Shown: positions 7,797-17,419, numbered from the stretch's first letter. The stretch is DNA of 64,000 bases from UBA5078 sp051252515 (GCA_051252515.1 JBPOFS010000002.1:496001-560000); one strand, 5' to 3'. Notes: a model not told the origin generated them from the letters alone. Numbers and translations are program-made.

Positions 7797-8720
7797 GTGG
7801 AATCTATCGTTTCGATTCGCAATCTTTCAAAAACGTATGCAGATGGTTTTCAGGCGTTGAAAAACATCAATCTTGAGATTCGTAAAGGAGAGATCATCGC
7901 ATTACTAGGCCCTAATGGGGCAGGTAAAACTACATTGATCTCCACAATCTGCGGCATCGTGAATCCTAGCGAAGGAGAAGTGCTCGTTGATGGTAAGGAC
8001 ATCATTAAAGATTTTCGTGCCACTCGTGCAATGATTGGTTTAGTCCCACAAGAGCTCACCACAGAGTCATTTGCGTCTGTACTCTCTACCGTAAATTTTA
8101 GTCGTGGTCTGTTTGGCAAAGCGCCTAACCCCGCTTATGTCGAACAAGTCTTGCGCGATCTTTCTTTATGGGAGAAAAAAGATAATAAAATAATCGAATT
8201 GTCCGGTGGGATGAAGCGACGTGTACTGATCGCAAAAGCCTTATCGCATGAGCCTCGCGTATTGTTTCTAGATGAGCCTTCAGCGGGCGTTGATGTAGAG
8301 CTACGCAAAGACATGTGGGCATTGGTGAGAAAACTGCGCGAGTCGGGTGTCACTATTATTTTGACGACACACTATATTGAAGAGGCTGAAGAGATCGCAG
8401 ATCGTATCGGGATTGTCACCCGTGGTGAGATTCTCCTAGTGGAAGAAAAAGATGAGCTGATGCGCAAGCTTGGTCAGAAGCAATTGATTCTCGACTTGAG
8501 TCAATCGCTGGCGAGTATTCCCGAAAGTTTGGCAGCGTATAACTTGCTGCTTGGGGCTGACGGTGAACAGTTAACCTATACCTATGACACGCAAGGGGAG
8601 CACACGGGTATTACTAATTTGATGGAAGACCTACGTAACGCTGAGATCGGCTTTAAAGATATGCGTACGACGCAAAGATCTTTAGAGGAAATATTTGTCA
8701 AATTAGTGGAGGAGTCGTAA
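7797..8720 (+). CDS. yadG: ABC-2 type transporter ATP-binding protein (YadG-like)
   Basis: Cytoplasmic ATPase of a two-gene ABC-2 exporter. It contains Walker A LLGPNGAGKTT (~residues 37-47), the Q-loop region LVPQELT, signature LSGGMKRRVLIAKAL, Walker B VLFLDEPSAGVD and H-loop LTTHYIEEAEEI, then a ~90-residue C-terminal extension. The 307 residues and the pairing with a ~253-residue permease match E. coli YadG/YadH, whose substrate is not known. The start is GTG, three bases after the radA stop; the stop shares one base with the permease start (TAATG), so the two are coupled. Confidence 0.88.
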   Translation: MESIVSIRNLSKTYADGFQALKNINLEIRKGEIIALLGPNGAGKTTLISTICGIVNPSEGEVLVDGKDIIKDFRATRAMIGLVPQELTTESFASVLSTVNFSRGLFGKAPNPAYVEQVLRDLSLWEKKDNKIIELSGGMKRRVLIAKALSHEPRVLFLDEPSAGVDVELRKDMWALVRKLRESGVTIILTTHYIEEAEEIADRIGIVTRGEILLVEEKDELMRKLGQKQLILDLSQSLASIPESLAAYNLLLGADGEQLTYTYDTQGEHTGITNLMEDLRNAEIGFKDMRTTQRSLEEIFVKLVEES

Positions 8721-9481
8721 TGAACTGGCACGGAGTGAAAGCGATTTACAACTTTGAAATGGCTCGTACTTGGCGAACGCTCAAGCAAAGCATTATTGCC
8801 CCGGTAATTTCGACTTCTTTGTATTTTGTAGTGTTTGGTGCTGCCATCGGTAGCCGAATTCAAGAAGTCGAAGGGATAAGTTATGGCGCGTTTATTGTGC
8901 CCGGTTTGGTGATGTTGTCATTGTTGACCAATAGCATTTCAAACGCTTCTTTTGGAATTTACTTCCCGAAGTTCTCTGGCACAATCTATGAACTGTTGTC
9001 TGCGCCTGTTTCGATGTTCGAAGCGTTGCTTGGGTATGTGGGCGCTGCGGCCAGTAAGTCGCTTATTTTGGGGGCGATCATTCTAGCAACCGCGGGATTT
9101 TTTGTGCCGCTTGATATTGCTCACCCGTTCTTGATGTTGCTGTTTTTGGTTTTAACCTGTGTCACATTTAGTCTGTTTGGTTTCATTATCGGCATTTGGG
9201 CAGATAATTTTGAGAAACTGCAGTTGATCCCGCTTTTAATTGTGACACCTCTGGTGTTCTTGGGTGGAAGTTTCTATTCTGCAAGTATGTTGCCGCCATT
9301 TTGGCAGACGTTGACCTTGTTTAACCCTGTGTTATATCTGATAAGCGGGTTTCGCTGGAGCTTCTATGAAATATCCGATGTCAGTGTAGGGGTAAGTTTG
9401 GCCATGATTATGTTTTTTCTAGGAGCCTGTTTGGCGGTTATCTCCTGGATGTTTAAAACTGGTTATCACATTAAGAAATAA
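8720..9481 (+). CDS. yadH: ABC-2 type transporter permease (YadH-like)
   Basis: Six-helix ABC-2 membrane component of 253 residues. A cytoplasmic N-terminal helix (KAIYNFEMARTWRTLKQSII) precedes membrane segments near residues 24-44, 60-78, 105-127, 137-160, 170-190 and 222-242. The family-typical segment TPLVFLGGSFYSASMLPPFW and the closing NPVLYLISGFRW are present. It forms the transporter with the overlapping upstream ATPase. Substrate is unknown; lipid-like or drug export is only a family-level guess. Confidence 0.88.
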   Translation: MNWHGVKAIYNFEMARTWRTLKQSIIAPVISTSLYFVVFGAAIGSRIQEVEGISYGAFIVPGLVMLSLLTNSISNASFGIYFPKFSGTIYELLSAPVSMFEALLGYVGAAASKSLILGAIILATAGFFVPLDIAHPFLMLLFLVLTCVTFSLFGFIIGIWADNFEKLQLIPLLIVTPLVFLGGSFYSASMLPPFWQTLTLFNPVLYLISGFRWSFYEISDVSVGVSLAMIMFFLGACLAVISWMFKTGYHIKK

Positions 9482-9504
9482 GCTTATAAGGAAAAAGTCT
9501 GAGC

Positions 9505-10218
9505 ATGATTCTCGGCGATTTATTGTTGGATAATATTGGAAATTTTGTATCAGTGACGTGGTTCCTGCTGTGTTTTCGCGGGTATTTCCACTATACCTGG
9601 TTGCGCAGTATTGATACCCCAACGCTTGCCTATGCTATGCATCGTTTCCGTAAACAATGGATACGCAAAGCGCTGCGTCGAGAAAACCGCATAGCGGACA
9701 CTAATATCATCGCCAACCTAGAGCGCAGCGTGTCTTTTTTCGCCTCGACAACGTTGTTTATTCTCGCTGGTTTGATGACAGTTCTGGGGACTTCGTCAGA
9801 AACGGTCATCACAATGCTTAGCGATATACCGTTCTCAGATCAGGGTACGCGAGGGCAATGGGAAGTTAAGGTCTTGTTGTTAATATGTTTATTTGTCTAT
9901 GCCTTCTTTAAGTTCACTTGGAGCTTGCGCCAGTTTGGGCAAGTATCAGTGATGTTGGGAGGAGTGCCAGAGAGACATGAGAATGCCTCGGATGAAATTA
10001 TTGGTCGCCACATCGACAGTATCTCAACCATGGCATCGAAAGCTGCCGGCAACTTTAACAATGGTCTAAGGACGTATTATTTCAGCATGGCAGTGCTTGG
10101 TTGGTTCGTGAACTTCTTCGTCTTTATGTTTTTGTCTGCCTTGGTTGTTGCGGTTCTATACCGTCGAGAGTTCCGTTCAGATACGCTCGATATTCTGATG
10201 TCTAACCTGCCAGACTAA
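9505..10218 (+). CDS. DUF599 family membrane protein
   Basis: A membrane protein of 237 residues with a hydrophobic N-terminus and further segments near residues 72-92, 118-138 and 195-220. The conserved soluble part holds MHRFRKQWIRKALRRENRI, the FTWSLRQFGQ segment and a GAVP-like MLGGVPE. These features match DUF599, a family of unknown function in Proteobacteria. It lies 23 bp after the ABC permease and may share its transcript. No functional prediction is supported. Confidence 0.7.
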   Translation: MILGDLLLDNIGNFVSVTWFLLCFRGYFHYTWLRSIDTPTLAYAMHRFRKQWIRKALRRENRIADTNIIANLERSVSFFASTTLFILAGLMTVLGTSSETVITMLSDIPFSDQGTRGQWEVKVLLLICLFVYAFFKFTWSLRQFGQVSVMLGGVPERHENASDEIIGRHIDSISTMASKAAGNFNNGLRTYYFSMAVLGWFVNFFVFMFLSALVVAVLYRREFRSDTLDILMSNLPD

Positions 10219-10307
10219 TTTGTAACAACGGCTCGTGAATCTTGTCCTTGTATGTGTGCCATAGGTAGTTTAATTTCACGGCATACCAATAATATGAGTA
10301 CTCGACC

Positions 10308-11693
10308 ATGAGCCTATACACCGTCATAAACCTCATCCTCTTTTGCGCTTTGTTGTATTTGATTTACAACATAAGCAAAAAAACCGAAAGCCTCTCCCGC
10401 AAAGTCTTCACTGGTATGGTCCTTGGCCTTGCCTTTGGTTTCTTTCTGCAACTTGTCTACGGTATTGATTCTACCGTTATGGGAGAGACGCTCAACTGGA
10501 CCAATCTTGTGGGCGATTCTTATGTACGCCTATTACGCATGATCATTATGCCGCTGATTTTGGTGACCATGATTGGCTCTGTCTTGCGCATGGATGCTGT
10601 AGCCTCCGTCGGCAAGATCGGCTTCTCAGTCGTAGGCATGTTGGTGTTAACGACGGCTATCGCCGCTGTTATTGGGATCGCAGTGACTTTGATCGCTGGG
10701 CTCAGTGCTGAAGGCATGGTGGCTGGTGCGCGCGAGATGGCTCGTGCCGATATCTTGGAAGTGAGACGCGGTTCGGTGAGTGGTCTTAGCTTGCCAGACG
10801 TAATTTCGGGCTTTATTCCTACTAATATTTTCTCTGACCTGACCGATGCTCGTGATAACTCGATTATCGCCGTGGTCATCTTCGGTATTCTCACTGGTAT
10901 CGCTGCCATCATGGTGGGCAAGGATAATCCAGAACAGGGCAAGGCGATTAAGGCCTTCGTTGAGTCCATGCAAGCCATTGTCATGAAACTAGTGCGCATG
11001 GTGATGGCATTGACCCCGTATGGCATTCTCGCGCTGATGACCTATGTTGTCGCCAGCTCCGATGGGGATGACATACTCAACTTGATTAGTTTTGTCTTCG
11101 CCTCTTACACGGCGATCCTGTTGATGTTTGTGGTGCATTCCCTATTCATCATTGGCAGTGGCATGAATATCCGCACCTACTTCCAAAGAATTTGGCCTGT
11201 GTTGAGCTTTGCCTTTGCGACACGTAGCTCTGCAGCCACGATTCCATTGACGGTAAAGACTCAGATTGAAGAGCTTAAGGTGCCATCACCGATCGCGAAC
11301 CTGTCAGCGACTTTTGGGGCGACGATTGGGCAGAATGGTTGTGCGGGAATCTACCCGGCGATGTTGGCTGTGATGGTAGCGCCAACGGTTGGCGTTGATC
11401 CTACAGACTTTATGTTCTTGCTTAGTCTCGTCGCGATCATCGCTGTGAGCTCGTTTGGGGTGGCTGGTGTGGGCGGAGGGGCAACCTTCGCGGCATTGAT
11501 CGTATTGCCAGCCATGGGCCTGCCAGTGACGGTAGTGGCCTTGCTGATCTCTATTGAGCCGTTGATTGATATGGCACGTACCGCTTTGAATGTGAACGGG
11601 GCTATTACTAGCGGCGTGGTCACAACAAAGCTGCTGGCCATGAAGCAGAGTGAAGAAGATTTAGTAGGAACAGAAGGAGCTGCGAAGGCCTAA
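10308..11693 (+). CDS. tcyP: L-cystine/dicarboxylate:cation symporter (TcyP-like)
   Basis: Member of the DAACS sodium/proton-coupled symporters. The 461 residues and N-terminal pattern match TcyP/YdjN, which imports L-cystine. Visible are about eight membrane segments, the re-entrant serine-rich loop FATRSSAATIPLT (HP1), the GATIGQNGCAG segment (the NMDG-equivalent region of transport domain helix 7), and the C-terminal DMARTALNVNGA motif that binds substrate in this family. The serine and arginine-containing motifs are intact, so it should be functional. Cystine rather than dicarboxylate as substrate is a family-level inference. Confidence 0.8.
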   Translation: MSLYTVINLILFCALLYLIYNISKKTESLSRKVFTGMVLGLAFGFFLQLVYGIDSTVMGETLNWTNLVGDSYVRLLRMIIMPLILVTMIGSVLRMDAVASVGKIGFSVVGMLVLTTAIAAVIGIAVTLIAGLSAEGMVAGAREMARADILEVRRGSVSGLSLPDVISGFIPTNIFSDLTDARDNSIIAVVIFGILTGIAAIMVGKDNPEQGKAIKAFVESMQAIVMKLVRMVMALTPYGILALMTYVVASSDGDDILNLISFVFASYTAILLMFVVHSLFIIGSGMNIRTYFQRIWPVLSFAFATRSSAATIPLTVKTQIEELKVPSPIANLSATFGATIGQNGCAGIYPAMLAVMVAPTVGVDPTDFMFLLSLVAIIAVSSFGVAGVGGGATFAALIVLPAMGLPVTVVALLISIEPLIDMARTALNVNGAITSGVVTTKLLAMKQSEEDLVGTEGAAKA

Positions 11694-11703
11694 GGGCCTT
11701 CGC
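11682..11703. terminator. Hairpin overlapping the tcyP stop codon
   Basis: GCGAAGGCC (11682-11690) and GGCCTTCGC (11695-11703) form a perfect 9-bp stem with TAAG, containing the tcyP stop codon, as loop. No U-run follows on either strand. It lies between two convergent genes (tcyP and speC) and may act as a two-way 3'-end stabiliser or weak terminator. Confidence 0.45.
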
Positions 11704-11716
11704 GCTTCGGCGTCAA

Positions 11717-12889
11717 TTAGACGAAGTAAGATTTTAGAGGCGGGAAGCCATTGAACTCAACAGAGCTGTAGCTTGTTGTGTAGGCGCCGGTAGACAGCCA
11801 GTACATTCTGTCGCCAATAGCGAGGTTCAATGGCAAACCGTATTTGTAATGCTCGTACATGATGTCGGCGCTATCGCAAGTCGGCCCAGCAATCACGACC
11901 TCTTCCAACTCCCCTTGTTTTTCCACATAGATAGGATATTTGATGCACTCATCAAGTGTCTCAATCAAGCCAGAAAACTTTCCGACATCAGTGAAAACCC
12001 AGCGCTGCAGCGCTGTATGAGATTTGCGCGAAATCAGTACCACTTCAGAGACCAACACCCCAGCATTGGCAATCAAAGAACGGCCAGGCTCAAGAATGAT
12101 TTCTGGGAAATCGTCACCAAAGTCTTCTTCGATAAAGCGGGTGATCTCTTCTGCGTACAGATCAAGCGTGTTGGCACGATTGATATAGTTGGCAGGGAAG
12201 CCGCCGCCAAGGTTAATGAGTTTTAACGTAATATTGTCTTCTTCTTTTAAACGTTCGAAGATGCCTTTCACTTTGCCAATGGCGGCATCCCACGCACCGA
12301 TGTCGCGCTGCTGCGAGCCTACATGGAACGATACGCCATAAGGGACTAAGCCGAGGTCGCGAGCGAGGACTAGAAGATCCATCGCCATGTCACTCTGGCA
12401 TCCGAACTTACGCGACAAAGGCCAGTCTGCGGTGCCGCTACCCTCTGTAAGGATGCGGACATAAACTCGTGAGCCGGGCGCCGCTATGGCGATATTACGT
12501 AAGTCAGCCTCTGAGTCAGTAGCGTACATACGCACGCCTTTTTCAAAGAAGTAGCGGATGTCGCGACTCTTTTTGATGGTGTTACCATAGCTGCAACGAG
12601 TAGCGTCAACGCCATTTTCGAGCAGTTTATCTAGCTCGTAGATAGACGCGACGTCGAAATTAGAACCTCGGTCACGCAAACAACCCAATACTTCGGCAGC
12701 AGGGTTAGCCTTAACTGCGTAGTACACACTCGCGTAAGGGAAGAGCTCTTTCAATGTGTCGTAAGCAGCCTCGATCGTAGCGATATCGATCACTACAAAA
12801 GGTGTTTCTTTGGTATCAGCTAACTCTTTGATACGTTTGAATGTTTCGGCTTCGTAAAAGTCTTCTACTTGAGTGTATTCAGTATTCAT
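11717..12889 (-). CDS. speC: Ornithine decarboxylase, fold III (Pseudomonas SpeC type)
   Basis: PLP-dependent decarboxylase producing putrescine from ornithine, of the eukaryotic-like alanine-racemase fold rather than the large E. coli type. The PLP lysine is in YYAVKANP (residue 60); the glycine-rich LGGGFPANY, the phosphate-binding EPGRSL and the catalytic cysteine in GPTCDSADIMYEH are present. The 390 residues align closely along their whole length, as I remember it, with P. aeruginosa SpeC (PA4519). A strong GGAGGAG lies 12 bp before the ATG. Some relatives also act on lysine, so activity on lysine cannot be excluded. Putrescine links it to the PotD-like sensor near 61 kb. Confidence 0.92.
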   Translation of the reverse strand: MNTEYTQVEDFYEAETFKRIKELADTKETPFVVIDIATIEAAYDTLKELFPYASVYYAVKANPAAEVLGCLRDRGSNFDVASIYELDKLLENGVDATRCSYGNTIKKSRDIRYFFEKGVRMYATDSEADLRNIAIAAPGSRVYVRILTEGSGTADWPLSRKFGCQSDMAMDLLVLARDLGLVPYGVSFHVGSQQRDIGAWDAAIGKVKGIFERLKEEDNITLKLINLGGGFPANYINRANTLDLYAEEITRFIEEDFGDDFPEIILEPGRSLIANAGVLVSEVVLISRKSHTALQRWVFTDVGKFSGLIETLDECIKYPIYVEKQGELEEVVIAGPTCDSADIMYEHYKYGLPLNLAIGDRMYWLSTGAYTTSYSSVEFNGFPPLKSYFV

Positions 12890-13146
12890 TGATTGGTTGC
12901 TCTCCTCCGCGGTATCGCTATATACGGTTGGGCTGGGGGTGGTTTGGTGCGCTATTGTAGCAAAGCATCACCTCAGGTAAATCTGATTTTTGTAAACACG
13001 GCATTTAGTTTGAGGGGCGCAGGAGTTTGGCACGCAAATTCGCTAAACCCTGTGGGTAGTGCTTTGATATTGTTAGAAAAATAAATGTGACTGTGCGCAC
13101 TCGCAAGAATTGTAACCCTGATAGACTGCGCCTTTTGGGAACTCTC
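12890..13146. promoter_or_regulatory. Divergent intergenic region speC/mdlA
   Basis: 257 bp separate the divergent genes and must carry promoters for both. Only the speC ribosome-binding site (CTCCTCC on the plus strand, 12901-12907) is clear. A GTG at 13087 in the mdlA frame would add 20 polar residues not expected in the family, and I treat it as upstream of the real start. Confidence 0.4.
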
Positions 13147-14892
13147 ATGGCCCTGTTTCTAAAGCTTTCTTGGTATTTTAAGTCGCAGTGGCGCCGGTAT
13201 ACGGCTGCCATATTGATGCTGCTGGGTACCGACGTGCTAGAAATGGTGGTGCCCTGGATAACGGGTCAGCTAATTGATCAAGTGGTCGCAAATACCCTCA
13301 CGCGTGAATTATTGCTGCGCTATGTCGGGATGATCGTTCTAATTGCTTTGGTAGTTTACGTAATGCGCTACCTGTGGCGTGTCTTCCTGTTTTACTCCTC
13401 ATTCCAATTAGCTGAGACCATGCGTCAGCGTCTCTACGCCCATATGACACTAATGGCCCCGCAATTCTTCTCCCAGCATAGAACTGGGGATCTTATGGCG
13501 AGGGCAACCAATGATATTTCAGCCTTGGAGATGACGGCAGGGGAGGGAGTGTTGTCGGGCATTGATGGTTTGGTGACAGGAGTTTTGGTAGTTGCGATCA
13601 TGATGATTATGATCGATTGGCAATTAACCCTAGTGGCATTGCTTCCTTTTCCCTTCATGGCTTGGTATTTCGTAGCGCTAGGTAAACGATTGCACGTGGG
13701 GTTTCGGGATGCGCAAGAGCGTTTCTCAGATCTGAACGATCGCGTACAAGAAAGCGTGTCCGGCATCCGTATGATACGGGCATTTGGGCGTGAGCAAATC
13801 GAGGACGACAATTTTCTACAAATTGCGGATAAGACGGCCGAGGCGAATATGCGTGTCGCCGTGACGGACTCTTTATACGACCCTGCAATATTCATTACGG
13901 TGGGCTCATCGTTTTTGCTGTGTATCAGTATGGGTGCCTGGCAGATTCAGCAGGGGACTCTGTCGCTCGGGCAACTAACAAGCTTCACTATGTATCTTGG
14001 GTTTCTAATCTGGCCGATGTTTGCCTACGGTTGGTTGCTCAATATCGTCGAGCGTGGTTCTGCCGCGTACGAGCGGATACAGCAATTGTTAGAGACCGAA
14101 TCCCCAGTGCAGGACACGGGAACCGTCCAGAGCGTGAGCACGGCCGATATCGCTATCAACATCATAAGCTTTACACATAAAGGCGGCGCGATGCCTGTAT
14201 TGCACAATATCCAAATAGCGCTTGCCCAGGGTGAGACCTTGGGCGTTGTCGGGCCTACCGGAGCAGGAAAAAGTACGGTCATTAATCTTCTGATGCGCTA
14301 CTTTGATCATCCTGATTGCGAGATACGAATCGGCGGTGTCCGTGTTCAGGATTTATCTTTGCACGCTTTACGTGAGCAAATTGCACTGGTGCCACAAGAC
14401 CCTTTTCTCTTTACCGCCACGATCGCCGAGAACATTGCATTAGGTAGGCCTGATGCCAGTATGGAAGAGGTGCGAGCGGCGGCGGAACTCGCCTCAATTG
14501 ATAGCGACATTATGCGGTTTCCGCAAGGCTATCAAACTCTCGTCGGTGAGCGCGGCATAACGCTTTCGGGTGGGCAAAAACAACGCGTTGCGATAGCGCG
14601 TGCCTTACTGTTGGATGCGCCTATTCTTGTGTTAGATGATGCCTTGTCTGCGGTTGATGTTGAAACCGAACGCCGTATTCTGCGGCATCTTAAAGAGGTG
14701 CGCTCTCAACGTACGAGTATCATTTTATGTCATCGGCTCTCGGCGGTTGAAGATGCGCAGCAAATCATCGTGCTCAATCATGGGGAAGTTGTAGAGCGAG
14801 GAACCCACCGAAGTTTAGTGTTAGAGCAAGGGTGGTATGCGCAGATGGTGGACTATCAACGCTTGGAGCGAACCGTTGAATCAGGACGATAA
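13147..14892 (+). CDS. mdlA: Heterodimeric ABC exporter subunit, MdlA-like
   Basis: ABC-B type half-exporter with six N-terminal membrane helices (~residues 15-305) and a C-terminal nucleotide-binding domain. Walker A is GPTGAGKST, signature LSGGQKQRVAIARALL, Walker B ILVLDDALSAVD, H-loop ILCHRLSAVE. The residue after the Walker B aspartate is Asp, not the catalytic Glu, so this half contributes a degenerate site with the partner. The start chosen gives MALFLKLSWYFKSQWRRY, like E. coli MdlA; length 581 against 590. It overlaps the next gene and forms the heterodimer with it. Substrate is unknown (multidrug or lipid-like in the family). Confidence 0.9.
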   Translation: MALFLKLSWYFKSQWRRYTAAILMLLGTDVLEMVVPWITGQLIDQVVANTLTRELLLRYVGMIVLIALVVYVMRYLWRVFLFYSSFQLAETMRQRLYAHMTLMAPQFFSQHRTGDLMARATNDISALEMTAGEGVLSGIDGLVTGVLVVAIMMIMIDWQLTLVALLPFPFMAWYFVALGKRLHVGFRDAQERFSDLNDRVQESVSGIRMIRAFGREQIEDDNFLQIADKTAEANMRVAVTDSLYDPAIFITVGSSFLLCISMGAWQIQQGTLSLGQLTSFTMYLGFLIWPMFAYGWLLNIVERGSAAYERIQQLLETESPVQDTGTVQSVSTADIAINIISFTHKGGAMPVLHNIQIALAQGETLGVVGPTGAGKSTVINLLMRYFDHPDCEIRIGGVRVQDLSLHALREQIALVPQDPFLFTATIAENIALGRPDASMEEVRAAAELASIDSDIMRFPQGYQTLVGERGITLSGGQKQRVAIARALLLDAPILVLDDALSAVDVETERRILRHLKEVRSQRTSIILCHRLSAVEDAQQIIVLNHGEVVERGTHRSLVLEQGWYAQMVDYQRLERTVESGR

Positions 14893-16666
14893 ACATCAGC
14901 AAGGTGTGAACCTTTCCGCATTGTGGCGGCTATTGCGTTATAGCCTTGCTTATCCACGTCTTTTAAAAGAGGCAGGGGTGTTACTTTTGTTGGCTACTGC
15001 TGGTCAGGTGCTTGGCCCTGTATTGGTCAAAGTGTTTCTTGATGACTATGTGACGGCTGGGCATTATCCCGTAAGTGAGTTGTTTTTATTAGCGTTGGCT
15101 TATGTGTTCTTCTATGGACTATCGGCATGGGCCGGCTATCAAAATTCCATGCGCTTTAATCAAGTAGGATTCTCAGTAGTTCGCACAATAAGGTCGCAAG
15201 TGTTTGCGTGCGTTATGCGTAAACCACTTTCCTATTTTGATCATCGGCCCACTGGAGCATTGGTGTCACGTATCACAAATGACACGGAGGCAATCAAAGA
15301 GTTGTTTGTACAAGTGATGTCGTCATTTGTGCAAAATATTACTTTGATAGTGGCGGTGTTTATTGCGATGGCCTATCTCGATTTCAGGTTGATGTTGCTG
15401 TGTAGCATTATCCTGCCGACGGTTATTATCGTGATGATTTACTATCAGCGAATAAGCTCCCCTCGATATCACAATGCTCGCAGTATATTGAGTCGAATTA
15501 ACGCCTCTATCAGTGAAGCCATTCAAGGGATGCGTATTGTGCAGATGCTCAATCAGCAGGCACGATTCTCAAAACAGTTTCGCCATGTCAGTCAGGAATA
15601 TTTCAATGCGCGCATGAGCAATATGCGACTCAATGCCTTGTTGTTACGCCCTGTTCCGCATTTTCTGCGCACTATCACGCTAGCGGGTGTCCTGTATTAT
15701 TTCGGTTCGCAGTCATTCACGAGCGTGGTTGAGGTGGGAGTGATATATGCCTTCATTAATTATTTGGCACGTATCACAGAGCCAGTCGTGGAGATGACGC
15801 AACGTTTAAGTTTGCTGCAGCAGGCGGTAGTGGCAGGAGAGCGAGTCTTTGGCATTATGGATGAAGCGGGGGAGCCCCAAGAGGCGAGCGAGCACATTAT
15901 CGGCGCAGGGCAGATTCGTATCGAAAATCTAAGCTTTGCTTATTCGAATGAGCACCCGGTACTCAAGGATATTAATTTCTGCGTAGAGCCCGGCCAGTTC
16001 TTTGCCATTGTCGGACATACGGGCAGTGGAAAAAGTACATTGATGAGCGTGCTATTGAGATTTTACCCACTCGATGTCGGCCATATCTTTATTGATGGCA
16101 TTTCGTTGGAAGATATTGATCAGCATAATTTACGCGCGCAAATGGGGGTGGTACTACAAGACCCATTCATTAGTGCCGCCTCGGTGCGAGAGAACATCAC
16201 CTTGGGTTTGCCTATTGCGCACGAGAAGGTGGTGGCGGCAGCGAAGATGGCGCAGCTGCATGATTTCATCATGGGGCTCCCCGAAGGCTATGAGACGAAG
16301 CTGGGAGAGCGTGGAGGTGGCTTGTCGACAGGGCAGCGGCAGTTATTGTCTTTGGCTCGAACATTGGCGCGCGAACCTAGGATTCTTATTCTAGACGAGG
16401 CCACGGCCAACGTGGATAGTCATACTGAAGCGGTGATAACGGCCGCATTAAATAAGCTACGCGGTAAAACGACGATTATCGCGATTGCACACCGGCTTAG
16501 TACCATTACCCACGCAGATCAAATCGTTGTATTGCATCAAGGGCAAATGATGCAGCAAGGCTCACATGCAGTGTTGCTAGAAGAGGACGGATTGTACCGT
16601 CACATGTATGAGCTGCAAATGCAGAAGAGTTTGGTGAGCGACGCGGTGGTTTACCCCAAAGGTTAA
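14837..16666 (+). CDS. mdlB: Heterodimeric ABC exporter subunit, MdlB-like
   Basis: Partner half-exporter: six membrane helices (~residues 45-345) and an ATPase domain with Walker A GHTGSGKST, signature LSTGQRQLLSLARTL, Walker B ILILDEATANVD and H-loop IAIAHRLSTI. The catalytic Glu is present, but the signature reads LSTGQ instead of LSGGQ. With the MdlA Asp this makes one dead and one live ATP site, as in heterodimeric exporters. The ATG overlaps mdlA by 56 bp. An in-frame TTG at 14876 with GGAG seven bases upstream is an equally good start (596 residues, close to E. coli MdlB 593). A terminator follows. Confidence 0.9.
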   Translation: MRRWWTINAWSEPLNQDDKHQQGVNLSALWRLLRYSLAYPRLLKEAGVLLLLATAGQVLGPVLVKVFLDDYVTAGHYPVSELFLLALAYVFFYGLSAWAGYQNSMRFNQVGFSVVRTIRSQVFACVMRKPLSYFDHRPTGALVSRITNDTEAIKELFVQVMSSFVQNITLIVAVFIAMAYLDFRLMLLCSIILPTVIIVMIYYQRISSPRYHNARSILSRINASISEAIQGMRIVQMLNQQARFSKQFRHVSQEYFNARMSNMRLNALLLRPVPHFLRTITLAGVLYYFGSQSFTSVVEVGVIYAFINYLARITEPVVEMTQRLSLLQQAVVAGERVFGIMDEAGEPQEASEHIIGAGQIRIENLSFAYSNEHPVLKDINFCVEPGQFFAIVGHTGSGKSTLMSVLLRFYPLDVGHIFIDGISLEDIDQHNLRAQMGVVLQDPFISAASVRENITLGLPIAHEKVVAAAKMAQLHDFIMGLPEGYETKLGERGGGLSTGQRQLLSLARTLAREPRILILDEATANVDSHTEAVITAALNKLRGKTTIIAIAHRLSTITHADQIVVLHQGQMMQQGSHAVLLEEDGLYRHMYELQMQKSLVSDAVVYPKG

Positions 16667-16680
16667 ACGCAAGGCAAAAA

Positions 16681-16717
16681 AAAGCGGCGACTGAAATAAA
16701 TTCAGTCGCCGCTTTTT
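16681..16717. terminator. Bidirectional rho-independent terminator
   Basis: AAAGCGGCGACTGAA (16681-16695) pairs perfectly with TTCAGTCGCCGCTTT (16701-16715), 15 bp with a 5-nt loop. T-runs flank it on both strands, so it can end both mdlB (plus) and the YceI operon (minus). Confidence 0.93.
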
Positions 16718-16744
16718 AGTTTCTGCGAATCAGATCAAATGATC

Positions 16745-17383
16745 TTATTCTGACTCTTGAAACTCTACGTTGATATTAAGCGTAATCTCGTCACCAACAC
16801 CAAAGTTAGTAAAGCGATCAACACCGAAATCAGAGCGTAAGAACGTTGCATCTGCCGCAAAGCCCAATGTGTAGCTGCGCGTTAGGAAGTTACGGCCACC
16901 ACCATTGAACTCAACGTTCAATGTCATTGGCGCTGTAACACCGTGCAGAGTCATCTCGCCTTCGAACGTGTAGATGTTGCCTTCTTGTCCAGTCAAAGAA
17001 GTGGTTCTATAAATTGCTTGTGGGAAGTTTTCCGCATCAAACCAGTTAGAACCAAGTAACTCTTCTTCAAACTCAGGCAAGTTAACGTCGAGGCTTGTAA
17101 TGTCCACGATCACTTCAAGAGATGAGTTCGCAACGTTCTCTGGATCAAAATCCAAAGACGCTTCGAAATTGTCGAATGAACCAAGGAAGGTAGAGAACCC
17201 TAGGTGGTTGATTTCGAAAATCAATGAAGCGTGGTCTTTATCAAGAACGTAAGCTCCGCCTCTTAACTCTTGCACATCTGTGTTGAAGTCAGGTGTCAGC
17301 AAGCGATCACAAGAAACAAGCACGGTTGAGAAAGCGAGCAATAACGCTACGCGGTGATACTTAGTAAAATAACGTTTAAACAT
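16745..17383 (-). CDS. YceI-family lipoprotein
   Basis: Second YceI protein of the operon, 212 residues. The N-terminus is a lipoprotein signal: basic MFKRYFTKYHR, a hydrophobic stretch, then the lipobox LVSC with Cys25 as the lipidated residue. Asp follows at +2, which in E. coli keeps lipoproteins in the inner membrane. The mature part is a YceI beta-barrel (YVLDKDHASLIFEINHLGFS, then SNWFDAENFPQAIYRTTSL and MTLHGVTAPMTL), a fold that binds polyisoprenoids such as quinone-like lipids. It ends in ITLNINVEFQESE. It is 36 bp after the other yceI. Confidence 0.85.
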   Translation of the reverse strand: MFKRYFTKYHRVALLLAFSTVLVSCDRLLTPDFNTDVQELRGGAYVLDKDHASLIFEINHLGFSTFLGSFDNFEASLDFDPENVANSSLEVIVDITSLDVNLPEFEEELLGSNWFDAENFPQAIYRTTSLTGQEGNIYTFEGEMTLHGVTAPMTLNVEFNGGGRNFLTRSYTLGFAADATFLRSDFGVDRFTNFGVGDEITLNINVEFQESE

Positions 17384-17419
17384 GTAATTAACCTATTTAC
17401 GAAAATCGCGATTGAATTC

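Noticed and set aside
13087..13146. GTG start of mdlA 20 codons upstream
   Set aside because: The added residues are polar and unlike the family; the ATG at 13147 begins like E. coli MdlA.
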